Position numbers and translations under genes: made by a program. Shown here piece by piece: positions 9,401-16,453 of a stretch of 64,000 nucleotides of DNA. Source of the DNA: Rossellomorea vietnamensis (GTDB lineage Bacteria; Bacillota; Bacilli; Bacillales; Bacillaceae_B); NCBI RefSeq assembly GCF_008180615.1, contig NZ_VTEH01000005.1:138554-202553 (forward strand). Direction: 5' to 3'. The notes beneath the pieces are model-generated. The model searched no databases and had not been told where the DNA came from. It saw nothing but the letters and a program-made list of their open reading frames with translations. Numbering within the stretch: position 1 is the first letter of the stretch; the number at the start of each line of letters is the position of its first letter.

Positions 9401-9523
9401 ATCTGCCGGAACAGTCTTATCGAGGATGGCCACACTTAGAGGTGTTTCCGATTTTAACAGCCAAAGGAAGTAGGGGACAGCCGGCAGAATGAGCAGAAGG
9501 AGCCAGAGATATTTTTTATTCAT
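6422..9523 (-). CDS. Secreted or anchored glycoside-hydrolase-like protein with C-terminal CBM9-like domain
   Basis: A 1033-residue protein starting MNKKYLWLLLLILPAVPYFL, an uncleaved signal-anchor or signal peptide. The central third (about 395-800) resembles a GH2-type TIM barrel: ITIKGVNMG-like entry (TIKGVNMGIAKPG), NANAIRIYTLHPP, and a probable catalytic glutamate in PVLIAEFGVPGS, followed by VFTWQDEWFKRTWN. Residues about 835-1030 (KLDGDTSDWKDV... DEKYLYLNLKL) resemble a family-9 carbohydrate-binding or cellobiose-dehydrogenase-like sandwich. The N-terminal 380 residues are unassigned. RBS precedes ATG 9523. It is transcribed alone, convergent with the glycosyltransferase operon; a role in trimming or binding that polymer is inferred from position. 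Confidence 0.75.
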   Translation of the reverse strand: MNKKYLWLLLLILPAVPYFLWLLKSETPLSVAILDKTVPADDYREHSGLTWLLNHWKIVVPEDSSSYQLTDYAGWHPKNEKDDKIKKLDLSTAKPDVIYVADTYGVYPEQSGNSERGNDPIYGGLTQDEVYQIEKSLKEDASTLITEFNTLASPTDEKAKKAMYNLLGIQWSGWTGRYFNELDPNESSELPNWIIDSYQSQSSPWTFAGPGFVFSNEDGSLLVLEEEEHYIEKGLWIDYTEKGRNLFGIKESPAYGYWFDVIRNNSAEVLGNYKMDLTEKGKTALEEYGIPSSFPAVTLLEQGPSKRYYFAGDFVDTGSSPRMHKYIGLENIQKIFAFEKKDRPQTFYWKAYVPMMKAILNEVKNSGEEAAQQVADPKPMPALVKENQYQVLKDGKWEQLTIKGVNMGIAKPGYFPGETAITRDEYYRWFEMIHEMNANAIRIYTLHPPGFYQALKQFNDEHKDDPLYVFHGIWIDEGPLEETLDAFSPGSSEPFIEEMKRIVDVVHGNANISDKPGHASGIYTADISDYVIGWILGIEWYPYMVENTNKVHASKGEYDGSFTYTKGAAPFENWLAGMMDTILVYDDENYGTTRPVSFTNWVTTDLLDHPSEPLEQEDLVSVDPNVIYLKDEKSAGQFASYHVYPYYPDFLNLEEKYLNYIDHRGNKNSYAGYLNDLQQAHRLPVLIAEFGVPGSRGMTHENPYGWNQGFHNEEDQGTIDASLFEDIINEGFLGGLVFTWQDEWFKRTWNTLELDNSDRRPFWSNAQTNEQQFGLLSFDRHKVKLDGDTSDWKDVQALYDHTEEKQSELQSLKIDHDEKYLYLNLKLSDSAIQDWDERDILFLLDNGKEGGNMVSTSDSEFEGIDFVLHLNGKENSRILTDSSYDPFYYQYSEQLSFLSRQPYHGTQGSGVFHPIKLALNKPLFIPSTGETFPFKAYETGRLRFGIGSPEDAEYDSLSDFYVNEEDGIIEVRIPWLMLNFRDPSQKEIIGDLWSGGMDASAGTDGIKASVLFGSGLETNTENLMVKNFKNKTA

Positions 9524-9670
9524 TTCATCACCTGAATTTCTTAATTAATGTTTTCAAAAGAATCGCTGTCATGTAAGTCGTTAACAAGCAGTTTTATAGA
9601 ATCACACTATGAATGAGTTTAACGGAAAAAGAAAAAATGTAAATAGCTGGATAGGTTTTTCATCATGAAA

Positions 9671-9693
9671 AACCCGGCCTGAGCAGCCGGGTT
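9671..9693 (-). terminator. nsrR terminator
   Basis: AACCCGGC (9671-9678) and GCCGGGTT (9686-9693) form an 8-bp stem; on the minus strand TTTTCATGATG follows. It sits just past the nsrR stop at 9697. Confidence 0.8.
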
Positions 9694-9696
9694 CAA

Positions 9697-10167
9697 TCAT
9701 TCATTCTTTGGCGGGTTATTTAATGAAAACAAGAGACGGTATTCCTCGGGCCGCTGAACTAAATCTTTTAGAGTATATTGATCCAGAACATCCAGGTAGG
9801 CTTTCAAAGCTTTTGCAAGAACATGCTTAAGTCCACAGACCGGCGTGATGATGCAAGTGTTGTTTTCAGGAGAAAAGCATTCAACTAAATGAAAGTCCTC
9901 TTCTGTCTTTCTGACAAGTGTGCCTATATTGATCTCCAAGGGAGCCATGGCGAGCCTGATCCCGCCGTTTCTCCCCCGTATTGTTTCAATAATGCCCATT
10001 TTTCCAAGCTCATGGGTGACCTTCATCAAATGATTTTTTGAGATTTGGTAAGAGTCGGCGATCTCCTTGATATTAGCCAACTCGCCGTCGTCCCTGGTGG
10101 CAAGGTAAATGAGTACCCTCAGTGAGTAATCTGTATATAAAGTAAGTTTCAATTGTTTCACCTTCAT
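9697..10167 (-). CDS. nsrR: Nitric-oxide-sensing Rrf2-family repressor NsrR
   Basis: A 156-residue Rrf2 regulator with an N-terminal winged helix (YTDYSLRVLIYLA, SKNHLMKVTHELG, GRNGGIRLA). The iron-sulfur cysteines C97, C105 and C111 (ECFSPENNTCIITPVCG) have the C-x7-C-x5-C spacing of the [4Fe-4S] ligands in B. subtilis NsrR, whose cluster is nitrosylated by NO. ATG 10167 is chosen because homologues begin just before LTLYTDYSLR; a TTG at 10215 would add 16 residues. The gene is divergent from hmp, its classical target, with an NsrR-type operator in the shared region. It ends at a hairpin terminator at 9671-9693. Confidence 0.93.
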   Translation of the reverse strand: MKVKQLKLTLYTDYSLRVLIYLATRDDGELANIKEIADSYQISKNHLMKVTHELGKMGIIETIRGRNGGIRLAMAPLEINIGTLVRKTEEDFHLVECFSPENNTCIITPVCGLKHVLAKALKAYLDVLDQYTLKDLVQRPEEYRLLFSLNNPPKNE

Positions 10168-10300
10168 TGTGGCAGCCTCAACTCTGCGGGCTCCCAGGAT
10201 ACTTTCATTATACAAGTTGATTCTGTACCTGTCTAAATGTGTCTAAATAGTTAAAGATGTATTTGAGATATTGCTTTAAGTACTAATAAGGGCTAACATA

Positions 10301-10323
10301 AAGATGTATTATAAATATATCTT
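10301..10323. promoter_or_regulatory. NsrR operator before hmp, with a weaker second site at 10254-10276
   Basis: AAGATGTATT, ATA, AATATATCTT form a near-perfect 23-bp dyad directly before the hmp ribosome site (AAGGAG 10325-10330). This agrees with the known Bacillus NsrR motif. A second weaker match (AAGATGTATT at 10254, TGA, GATATTGCTT) lies 47 bp upstream, nearer nsrR, and could serve autoregulation; that part is inference. Confidence 0.8.
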
Positions 10324-10337
10324 TAAGGAGCGATCTT

Positions 10338-11549
10338 ATGTTAGCTCAAAAAACAATCGATATTATTAAATCAACTGCCCCTGTCTTAGAAGTAAAGGGG
10401 ACGGAAATTACATCTCTTTTTTATAAAAAAATGTTTGAGAACCATCCTGAATTATTGAACATCTTTAACCATGTTAACCAAAAGAAAGGCCGACAGCAGA
10501 CGGCCCTTGCTAATACTGTATATGCCGCAGCACAAAATATCGACAGGCTGGAGCAGCTTCTTCCCGCAGTGAAACAAATTGCCCATAAGCACCGAAGCCT
10601 TGGTATCAAGCCCGAACAGTATCCTATCGTAGGGGAGCACCTCCTGCTGGCTATCAAGGAAGTATTGGGAGATGCAGCAACCGAGGAAATCCTGGAAGCA
10701 TGGGGTGAAGCATACGGAGTGATCGCACAGGTGTTCATTGATGTGGAAGAGGAGATGTACCAAGAAGCTGAAGCAAAAGAAGCTGGTTGGAGAGAATTCA
10801 AGGACTTTACTGTGATCAAGAAAAAACCAGAAAGTTCTTTGATCACTTCTTTTTATCTGAAGCCGAATGATGGACAGAAGGTGCCATCTTATTTACCAGG
10901 ACAATATATTACTATCAGGCTGGGAATACCTGGTGAAGAATATCTATTCAATCGCCAGTACAGCTTATCTTCAGCAGCTAATGGAGAGTACTTCCGTATT
11001 TCCGTCAAACGGGAGGCGGACTATTCTCCAGAAGGAAAGGTATCGAACTATCTGCATGACAAGGTGAGTGCGGGGGATGTAATCGAAGTGAGCGCACCGG
11101 CAGGGGACTTCTGTCTTGAGCCAGGCGGCCATTCACCTGTCACACTCATCAGTGGAGGAGTTGGAATCACTCCGATGTACAGCATGCTTGAAACCATAGC
11201 CAGGCACAACCCAACAAGGCAGGCCGTTTTCATTCATGCCAGCCGTAATGAAGAAGTACAGGCGTTTAAAGAAGAAGTAATAGAAATGATTGACAGAACG
11301 GATCATGGAAAAGCGTTCTTTGCTTATGAAAGTCTAATTAATCCTGAAGCAGGATACGACCACCTTGGTTACATTAATAGAGATGTACTGGAAAGCCTTA
11401 TAGACAGAGACAGTACTTGCTATGTCTGTGGTCCTGCTCCATTTATGAAAGCAGTCATTTCTTCACTACTCGGGATCGGTATTCCACAAGAACGCATCCG
11501 CTATGAATTCTTTGGCCCTGCCATGAAATTTGAATTGCAGGAAGCATGA
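10338..11549 (+). CDS. hmp: Flavohemoglobin (nitric oxide dioxygenase) Hmp
   Basis: A 403-residue cytoplasmic enzyme converting NO and O2 to nitrate with NAD(P)H. The globin domain (1-137) has the expected residues Y29 (B10), Q53 (E7), proximal H85 and Y95. It is followed by a ferredoxin-reductase module: FAD motif RQYSLSS, NAD-site SGGVGITPMYSML, CYVCGPAPFM and the C-terminal YEFFGPA. ATG 10338 has AAGGAG 7 bp upstream. The NsrR operator overlaps the leader, so derepression by NO is expected. It is monocistronic, with a terminator at 11632-11674. Confidence 0.97.
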   Translation: MLAQKTIDIIKSTAPVLEVKGTEITSLFYKKMFENHPELLNIFNHVNQKKGRQQTALANTVYAAAQNIDRLEQLLPAVKQIAHKHRSLGIKPEQYPIVGEHLLLAIKEVLGDAATEEILEAWGEAYGVIAQVFIDVEEEMYQEAEAKEAGWREFKDFTVIKKKPESSLITSFYLKPNDGQKVPSYLPGQYITIRLGIPGEEYLFNRQYSLSSAANGEYFRISVKREADYSPEGKVSNYLHDKVSAGDVIEVSAPAGDFCLEPGGHSPVTLISGGVGITPMYSMLETIARHNPTRQAVFIHASRNEEVQAFKEEVIEMIDRTDHGKAFFAYESLINPEAGYDHLGYINRDVLESLIDRDSTCYVCGPAPFMKAVISSLLGIGIPQERIRYEFFGPAMKFELQEA

Positions 11550-11631
11550 TTCTAGTGAGAGGCACCTGGGGAATAAATAAGGTCACTGTAAATCTACTGA
11601 ATTTTATAATTTACTTTTTATGACCAAAGAT

Positions 11632-11674
11632 AAAGTCAACTATCCTTCCTTAAATAGGGAGAAATGTTGACTTT
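11632..11674 (+). terminator. hmp terminator
   Basis: AAAGTCAAC (11632-11640) pairs with GTTGACTTT (11666-11674), followed by TCTCTTTAGG. The loop is long (25 nt), so strength is uncertain. Confidence 0.55.
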
Positions 11675-11682
11675 TCTCTTTA

Positions 11683-11791
11683 GGCTCTTTTCTTTCTTGC
11701 TTATCAGAATATTTAAGGTGAATTATGGCGTTATATTACCGACTTTTTACCGACTTAAAATTAAAAAGCAACAAAGTTTACGAAAAGAGCC
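11683..11791. repeat. MITE-like element copy 1 (109 bp, GGCTCTTTTC inverted ends)
   Basis: It begins GGCTCTTTTC and ends GAAAAGAGCC; the right inverted repeat extends as AGCAACAAAGTTTAC inward. The same ends bound a second element at 30832-31022. There is no open reading frame with a ribosome site inside. It lies between the hmp terminator and the terminator of the small minus-strand gene. Confidence 0.6.
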
Positions 11792-11800
11792 AATAAAAAA

Positions 11801-11821
11801 GAACCCGCTAAAAGCAGATTC
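11801..11821 (-). terminator. Terminator of the small gene 11832-11987
   Basis: On the minus strand GAATCTGCT, TTT, AGCGGGTTC form a 9-bp stem with two G-U pairs, followed directly by TTTTTT. It lies 11 bp past the stop codon, supporting the small gene as real. Confidence 0.8.
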
Positions 11822-11831
11822 CCTCAAAAGC

Positions 11832-11987
11832 TCAATCCCCATCCACACGGTTCTTGAATGCTTCCTGGGTAACGATATATTCTTCATCTTCAATTTTTTC
11901 TTTTGTATGTTTTTCAGTCAGTGAGTCTGAAGGATAGTTACCTGGATGGCCTTTCTTCTTATGTTGAAATGATTTTCCTCGGCTCAT
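11832..11987 (-). CDS. Small hydrophilic protein of 51 residues, unknown function
   Basis: Begins MSRGKSFQHKKKGHPG and ends KNRVDGD. The composition is strongly charged and Lys/His rich at the N-terminus and acidic in the middle (KIEDEEYIV), with no cysteine or membrane segment. AGGGGTG lies 6 bp before ATG 11987, and a good terminator follows the stop. Its size and composition resemble the many small sporulation-associated proteins of Bacillus, but I do not recognise the family and that link is a guess. It is flanked by hmp (convergent) and the DUF1992 gene (divergent). Confidence 0.7.
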   Translation of the reverse strand: MSRGKSFQHKKKGHPGNYPSDSLTEKHTKEKIEDEEYIVTQEAFKNRVDGD

Positions 11988-12236
11988 GATGAACACCCCT
12001 TTCCCTGTATCCTGATATTAGTTTTGCCATTGCGGCCGATTTTATGTTAGAAAACCATGTCTAGTGTAACTTTCAGAAAATGGACAGAATTGGAGGCGTT
12101 TGATAACGAGTTAAAGGATATAATAGTAAGTATTCGGCTCTACGCTTATTTTTCATACTATCTTATCCATTCGCTTTTACACAGGGGAAACTTAGGGAGC
12201 GGAGCGCTTGAATTTTTAATCTGAAGGGGGATCTTC

Positions 12237-12611
12237 ATGGACTTATTCACTATCCTTTCTGAACAGAAAATCAAGAAAGCATACGAAGATGGAGAATTTG
12301 ACCGGCTGCCCGGCTATGGCAAGCCTCTAAAGCTTGAAGATGATTCACATATTCCCCAAGAACTTCGTATGGCACACCGTATTATGAAAAATGCAGGATT
12401 CACAATAGAAGAAAACAACTTGAGAAAAGAAATGCTGCGAATAGAAGATTTAATCAAGGATTGCGAAGATCAGCTGGAGAAGGAAGAGTTAAAAAAGAAT
12501 TTGAATGAAAAACTTCTGAAGTTTAATGGGTTGATGTCTAAAAAGAGAATCAACACCAATAGTTCGGTGTTTAAAAACTATGAACACAAAATAGAAAAAA
12601 AGCTTCTGTAA
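12237..12611 (+). CDS. DUF1992 (DnaJ-homologue subfamily C member 28-like) protein
   Basis: A 124-residue protein. The N-terminal half carries the family signature: IKKAYEDGEFDRLPGYGKPL, then LEDDSHIPQELRMAHRIMKNAGF. The C-terminal half is a charged coiled-coil-like helix pair (EMLRIEDLIKDCEDQLEKEE). The family is named for a region shared with eukaryotic DNAJC28, but the bacterial protein has no J domain and its function is unknown. ATG 12237 follows AAGGGGGA. It is monocistronic with a strong terminator at 12620-12645. Confidence 0.85.
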   Translation: MDLFTILSEQKIKKAYEDGEFDRLPGYGKPLKLEDDSHIPQELRMAHRIMKNAGFTIEENNLRKEMLRIEDLIKDCEDQLEKEELKKNLNEKLLKFNGLMSKKRINTNSSVFKNYEHKIEKKLL

Positions 12612-12619
12612 ACTGAAGG

Positions 12620-12645
12620 AGCATCCCATCTGCAGCTGGGATGCT
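12620..12645 (+). terminator. Terminator after the DUF1992 gene
   Basis: AGCATCCCA (12620-12628), loop TCTGCAGC, TGGGATGCT (12637-12645), then CTTTTTT. It is the only hairpin between this gene and the convergent chemotaxis receptor gene. Confidence 0.9.
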
Positions 12646-12681
12646 CTTTTTTCGTCTAGTTCCATTTTCAGAACACAGACA

Positions 12682-14163
12682 TTATTTATTATCGATGTTG
12701 GCCTGTATCTTTTCGGCGCTTCTCACTGTTTCATTGACATATGAAGCAATGGTGCCTGTATCTTCATTCAATGTCTCAATGGTTGCGCTGACCTCTTCAA
12801 GCCCCGCTGATGCTTCTTCGATGACGGCGGCCAGTTCTTTGGTTGAAAGTTCAGCGTGTACAGTTTGTTCTTTTACAGAATCAGAATTAGCTGCCAGCGT
12901 ATGGAATTCAGATTGAAGCAGGTGAAGCTTGGACCTCAATTCCTTGAATGAACTGCTTACATCTCCCACAGCCTGGATGTTTTCGGAAAGCTTGCTGCTG
13001 CTGAGATTCATCTTCTTTAGTGCTGTGGAGTTCACCTGATTGACAGAAGCCAGATTTTCATTGATGCGCGAAGCTGTGGTGCTTGTCATTTCAGCAAGTT
13101 TTCTGATCTCATCAGCCACTATTGAGAAGCCTCTTCCTGCTTCACCTGCTCTTGCGGCTTCGATGGATGCATTCAGGGCAAGCAGGTTGGTTTGCTCTGT
13201 TATTCCCTGAATTATTCCGACAAAGCTGTTCGTTTCTTCAAACTTATTCGTCAGTTCAGCGAACGTGATACTAAGTTCGTCAATGAGTGTGTTCAACTCA
13301 TTCATGTCAAGCTGAAGTCCGTCTGCCTTTTCAGTTCCACTGATAGCAGTGATATTCGCTTCTTCCGAATGCTGAAACAGCACTTCAGCCATGGAGGCCA
13401 TGCCTTCCATTTGTCTCATCGTAGTTTCCGAAATGGAGGCAATGCTGTTAATTTGGTCGCTTTGAGTCTGGCTGCCCGCCGAAATTTCCTGTAGTGCGGT
13501 TTTCATCTCGTTATGGGAGAGTAAATGGTGCTGAATTTGATCATTCACTTTCTTAATGCTTTTGAAGATTGTTTGCAATTCAGATTCCAGCAAAGTTTTT
13601 TGATTTTCTTTTCTTGCATTTTCGGCTTCAGCTTCTACAATAAACTTCTGAAGCTGTGAAAATTGGTTCGTATTGAGTTTGACGACAATGTACAGCAAAA
13701 TTCCCAGCATCATATAAACAAGAATTCCAGGAATAAAGATTGAATCAATTTCTCCAGGCCCTTGAAAGAATTGCTTGTTCAAGATGAACAGGATGAAACC
13801 GGAGCCGTATCCTATAGAGAATAGAGAAAGCTTAAAGTGAAGGGCCGAGATAACTGCAAGGAAGAGCAAAATGATCAGGTTGTTCCCAGAACCGCCATTT
13901 ACCAGGATATCGACTCCTATTATTATGTAGACAACCGGTAAAGTGAAAAGGGGGAACAAGTGATACTTTTTAAGTGCTATCTGAAAAATGAGAAAGAAAA
14001 CAATCATAGCTGAAAGCTGGGCAGAGTAAAGGATTGTTTCAATCAACGGGTTTTTATTAAAAATAGTATAAAGGATAGCTGCCAACAAAGAAGCAGAATA
14101 GAGCAGCAGCATTAAAAGATTCTTCTTTTTTAAATCCTGCAGTTTTAAACCATCAATGGTCAT
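12682..14163 (-). CDS. Methyl-accepting chemotaxis protein with multi-helix membrane sensor
   Basis: A 493-residue protein. Residues about 15-175 contain six hydrophobic segments in place of a periplasmic sensor domain, so sensing is probably membrane-embedded. The remaining cytoplasmic coiled coil has the conserved hairpin tip [20 protein letters not shown] that binds CheA and CheW, flanked by helices with adaptation-type Glu/Gln/Ala repeats. No HAMP domain is evident. CAGGAGAGA precedes ATG 14163. A sigma-D-like promoter is possible (TGAA, 14 bp, GACGATAA on the minus strand, 14205-14230), which fits its place next to motAB. The ligand is unknown. Confidence 0.88.
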   Translation of the reverse strand: MTIDGLKLQDLKKKNLLMLLLYSASLLAAILYTIFNKNPLIETILYSAQLSAMIVFFLIFQIALKKYHLFPLFTLPVVYIIIGVDILVNGGSGNNLIILLFLAVISALHFKLSLFSIGYGSGFILFILNKQFFQGPGEIDSIFIPGILVYMMLGILLYIVVKLNTNQFSQLQKFIVEAEAENARKENQKTLLESELQTIFKSIKKVNDQIQHHLLSHNEMKTALQEISAGSQTQSDQINSIASISETTMRQMEGMASMAEVLFQHSEEANITAISGTEKADGLQLDMNELNTLIDELSITFAELTNKFEETNSFVGIIQGITEQTNLLALNASIEAARAGEAGRGFSIVADEIRKLAEMTSTTASRINENLASVNQVNSTALKKMNLSSSKLSENIQAVGDVSSSFKELRSKLHLLQSEFHTLAANSDSVKEQTVHAELSTKELAAVIEEASAGLEEVSATIETLNEDTGTIASYVNETVRSAEKIQANIDNK

Positions 14164-14410
14164 GGGACGTCTCTCCTGTCGATTAGTGATTCTTTCTACT
14201 TATTTTATCGTCAGTTTTCGCAATTTTTCAATAGCTTAAATGGAAAATAATATGAAAAAGTGGAAACTTACTATTTTTCTAGCTGCTAAGAGTAACTTTT
14301 TGAGTAAGAATACCGACAGGATACTGAACTGCAGGGTGGAATAGGACAAGCCATTCATATTTAATTTAAAGATAAAAACATGTAAATCTTTGAAAAGCAA
14401 AATTTGTCCT

Positions 14411-14436
14411 TTAATAATTTCTACACCATCCGATAT
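14411..14436 (+). promoter_or_regulatory. Candidate sigma-D (flagellar) promoter for motAB
   Basis: TTAA at 14411-14414, a 14-bp spacer, then TCCGATAT at 14429-14436, one mismatch from the GCCGATAT -10 element of Bacillus sigma-D promoters. It lies 32 bp before motA. The rest of 14164-14410 shows only the divergent receptor promoter region. Confidence 0.55.
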
Positions 14437-14468
14437 AAGAAGAAAGAATAATTAATTAGGGTGATTTT

Positions 14469-15266
14469 ATGGATAAAACATCATTTATTGGAGTTATATT
14501 GGGAATTGCTGCAGTAGGAGTCGGAATGGTTCTTAAAGGGGTTCCATTCAATGCTATTTTCAATCCAGCCGCCATTCTGATTATCATTATGGGGACCATA
14601 GCAGCGGTCACAATTGCTTTCCCGACATCTGAAATAGTGAAAGTGCCAAAACTTTTCGGCGTCATCTTTAAGGAAACAAAGATGCAGGAACCTCAAGAAA
14701 TCATCCGAATGTTCTCTGAATGGGCTGACTTGGCGAGAAGGGAAGGACTGCTTGCTCTTGAAGCCAAAACAAGTGATATTGAAGATCCATTTTTGAAAAA
14801 TGGGATGGGACTTGCTGTTGATGGACAAAGTGCTGATTATATCAGAGATGTATTAAATGAGGAAATCGATGCAATGGAAGAGCGCCACCTAGCGGGTGCT
14901 GCAATTTTTTCACAGGCAGGTACATATGCTCCCACTCTTGGAGTTCTTGGAGCTGTAATCGGGTTGATTGCAGCACTCACCGATATGAATAATATAGATC
15001 ATCTGGGAAAAGCCATTTCAGCTGCCTTCATTGCCACATTAATGGGGATTTTTACAGGTTATGTCCTTTGGCATCCTTTTGCCAATAAGCTGAAGAGAAA
15101 ATCTAAGCAGGAAGTCAAACAGAAGACGATGATGATAGAAGGAATTCTATCCATTATTGAAGGGGAAGCACCTCGAGTAATTGAACAGAAACTTGCCTCC
15201 TACTTGCCATCAAGTGAAAGAAAACGAATTATGGAAGAGGAAGTGGGTTCTGATGAGGCGGCGTAA
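14469..15266 (+). CDS. motA: Flagellar motor stator protein MotA
   Basis: A 265-residue protein with four membrane helices, close to B. subtilis MotA along its length (MDKTSFIGVILGIAAVGVGM, FSEWADLARREGLLALEA, AGTYAPTLGVLGAVIGLIAAL, GYVLWHPFANKLKRKSKQEV). With MotB it forms the ion-conducting stator that turns the flagellum. The cytoplasmic loop between helices 2 and 3 carries the charged residues that contact FliG (region 85-110). ATG 14469 follows AATTAGGGTGATTTT. It is first in a two-gene operon, its end overlapping motB by 14 bp, probably transcribed from the sigma-D-like promoter just upstream. Confidence 0.96.
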   Translation: MDKTSFIGVILGIAAVGVGMVLKGVPFNAIFNPAAILIIIMGTIAAVTIAFPTSEIVKVPKLFGVIFKETKMQEPQEIIRMFSEWADLARREGLLALEAKTSDIEDPFLKNGMGLAVDGQSADYIRDVLNEEIDAMEERHLAGAAIFSQAGTYAPTLGVLGAVIGLIAALTDMNNIDHLGKAISAAFIATLMGIFTGYVLWHPFANKLKRKSKQEVKQKTMMIEGILSIIEGEAPRVIEQKLASYLPSSERKRIMEEEVGSDEAA

Positions 15267-16014
15267 AAAAAAGCAGCATGATGAACACATGGATGAATCA
15301 TGGCTAATCCCGTATGCCGATCTGTTGACACTGCTGCTGGCTTTGTTTGTTGTTCTTTTTGCTTCCAGCAATGTTGATGCACAAAAGTTTAATGCAATGT
15401 CCCAAGCCTTCAATCAGATATTCACTGGAGGTGCCTCTGTGATGGAGTATCCTTCTCCAGTCCCGGAAAGTGATTTAGGGGAAGATAAAAAGGCGGAAGA
15501 AGAAATTCCTTTGACTGTCGATGAATTAGAAGCAGCAAAAGAGAAGGATCGTCAAGAGTTGGAAGAACTTCAAAGCAAAGTGAATGGTTATATTACAGCC
15601 AATGAGCTTCAGAAGCAATTCGCTACAGAGCTTACATCAGAAGGCCTGCTGCTGACTATAAGAGATAATGTACTCTTTCAATCAGGATCAGCGAATGTAG
15701 CAGGTAAGGATGAGGGAGTTGCAAGGGAACTATCAGGACTGCTGGAAATGGATACTCCCAGAAGTGTCATTATCAGCGGTCATACCGACAATATCCCGAT
15801 TTCCAATGCCAGCTACGACTCAAATTGGGAGCTTAGTGTCATGAGGGCCGTCAATTTCATGAAAATTATCTTGAGAAACCAAAATCTTGATCCGCGGTGG
15901 TTCAGTGCAAAAGGCTTTGGGGAATTTAAACCTTTAGCTGATAATGATACAAAGGAAGGCAGAGCCAAAAACAGAAGAGTGGAAGTATTGATTCTGCCGA
16001 GAGTAATACAGTAA
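15253..16014 (+). CDS. motB: Flagellar motor stator protein MotB
   Basis: A 253-residue protein. ATG 15253 lies inside the end of motA, with GAGGAAGTGG upstream. A short basic N-terminus is followed by the single plug-membrane helix containing the essential proton-accepting aspartate D23 (IPYADLLTLLLALF). The C-terminal half is an OmpA-type peptidoglycan-binding domain: LFQSGSANV, VIISGHTDNIPI, NWELSVMRAVNFM and GRAKNRRVEVLI. It anchors the stator to the cell wall. A terminator at 16030-16059 closes the operon. Confidence 0.96.
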   Translation: MRRRKKKQHDEHMDESWLIPYADLLTLLLALFVVLFASSNVDAQKFNAMSQAFNQIFTGGASVMEYPSPVPESDLGEDKKAEEEIPLTVDELEAAKEKDRQELEELQSKVNGYITANELQKQFATELTSEGLLLTIRDNVLFQSGSANVAGKDEGVARELSGLLEMDTPRSVIISGHTDNIPISNASYDSNWELSVMRAVNFMKIILRNQNLDPRWFSAKGFGEFKPLADNDTKEGRAKNRRVEVLILPRVIQ

Positions 16015-16029
16015 ATATATGAGAGTAGA

Positions 16030-16059
16030 AGCGTACCAGAGCTATATGGCTGGTACGCT
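16030..16059 (+). terminator. motAB terminator
   Basis: AGCGTACCAG (16030-16039) and CTGGTACGCT (16050-16059) form a 10-bp stem, followed by TTTTTG. It is 15 bp past the motB stop. Confidence 0.92.
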
Positions 16060-16121
16060 TTTTTGTTCTTTAGAAAATTATAAAATCACCCTTTGTAGAT
16101 AGTTTATAGCTATAATATCCA

Positions 16122-16371
16122 CGTCGAGCTTCAGCGCCTAGCCCCTCGGGGTCAAATAACCTCAAGAGAAGAAAAGGAAAGACCGCCTTTTATTCTCTTG
16201 AGAACATTTGCCTGTCGGGGCTGATCAAGGCGCTTCCGCTTTTGGTACGTCGAGCTTCAGCGCCTAGCCCCTCGGGGTCAAATACCCCCAAGAGAATAAA
16301 AGGAAAGACCGCCTTTTTTTCTTTTGAGAACATTTGCCTGTCGGAGCTGATCAAGGCGCTTCCGCTTTTTG
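16122..16371 (+). repeat. Two tandem copies of the GCGCCTAGCCCC palindromic element
   Basis: Two copies about 126 bp long (16122-16247 and 16248-16371) are nearly identical. Each starts CGTCGAGCTTCAGCGCCTAG, has CCCCTCGGGGTCAAATA, an AAAGGAAAGACCGCC core, and ends TTTGCCTGTCGGGGCTGATC then GGCGCTTCCGCTTTT. The ends are imperfect inverted repeats (AGCGCCT...GCCCC against GGGGC...AGGCGCT), so each can fold into one long hairpin. A third copy lies at 25651-25765. Confidence 0.88.
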
Positions 16372-16453
16372 TCCGCTGGTAATTATTATTAAGTTTTACA
16401 GTTATATGGAGGGGGTAATGAGTATTTAGTAATTAATCAGGGGGTTTATAAAA

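Noticed and set aside
11664..11924. 86-codon plus-strand frame
   Set aside because: It overlaps the hmp terminator, the MITE-like element and, ant​isense, the better supported 51-residue gene; hydrophobic AT-driven composition.
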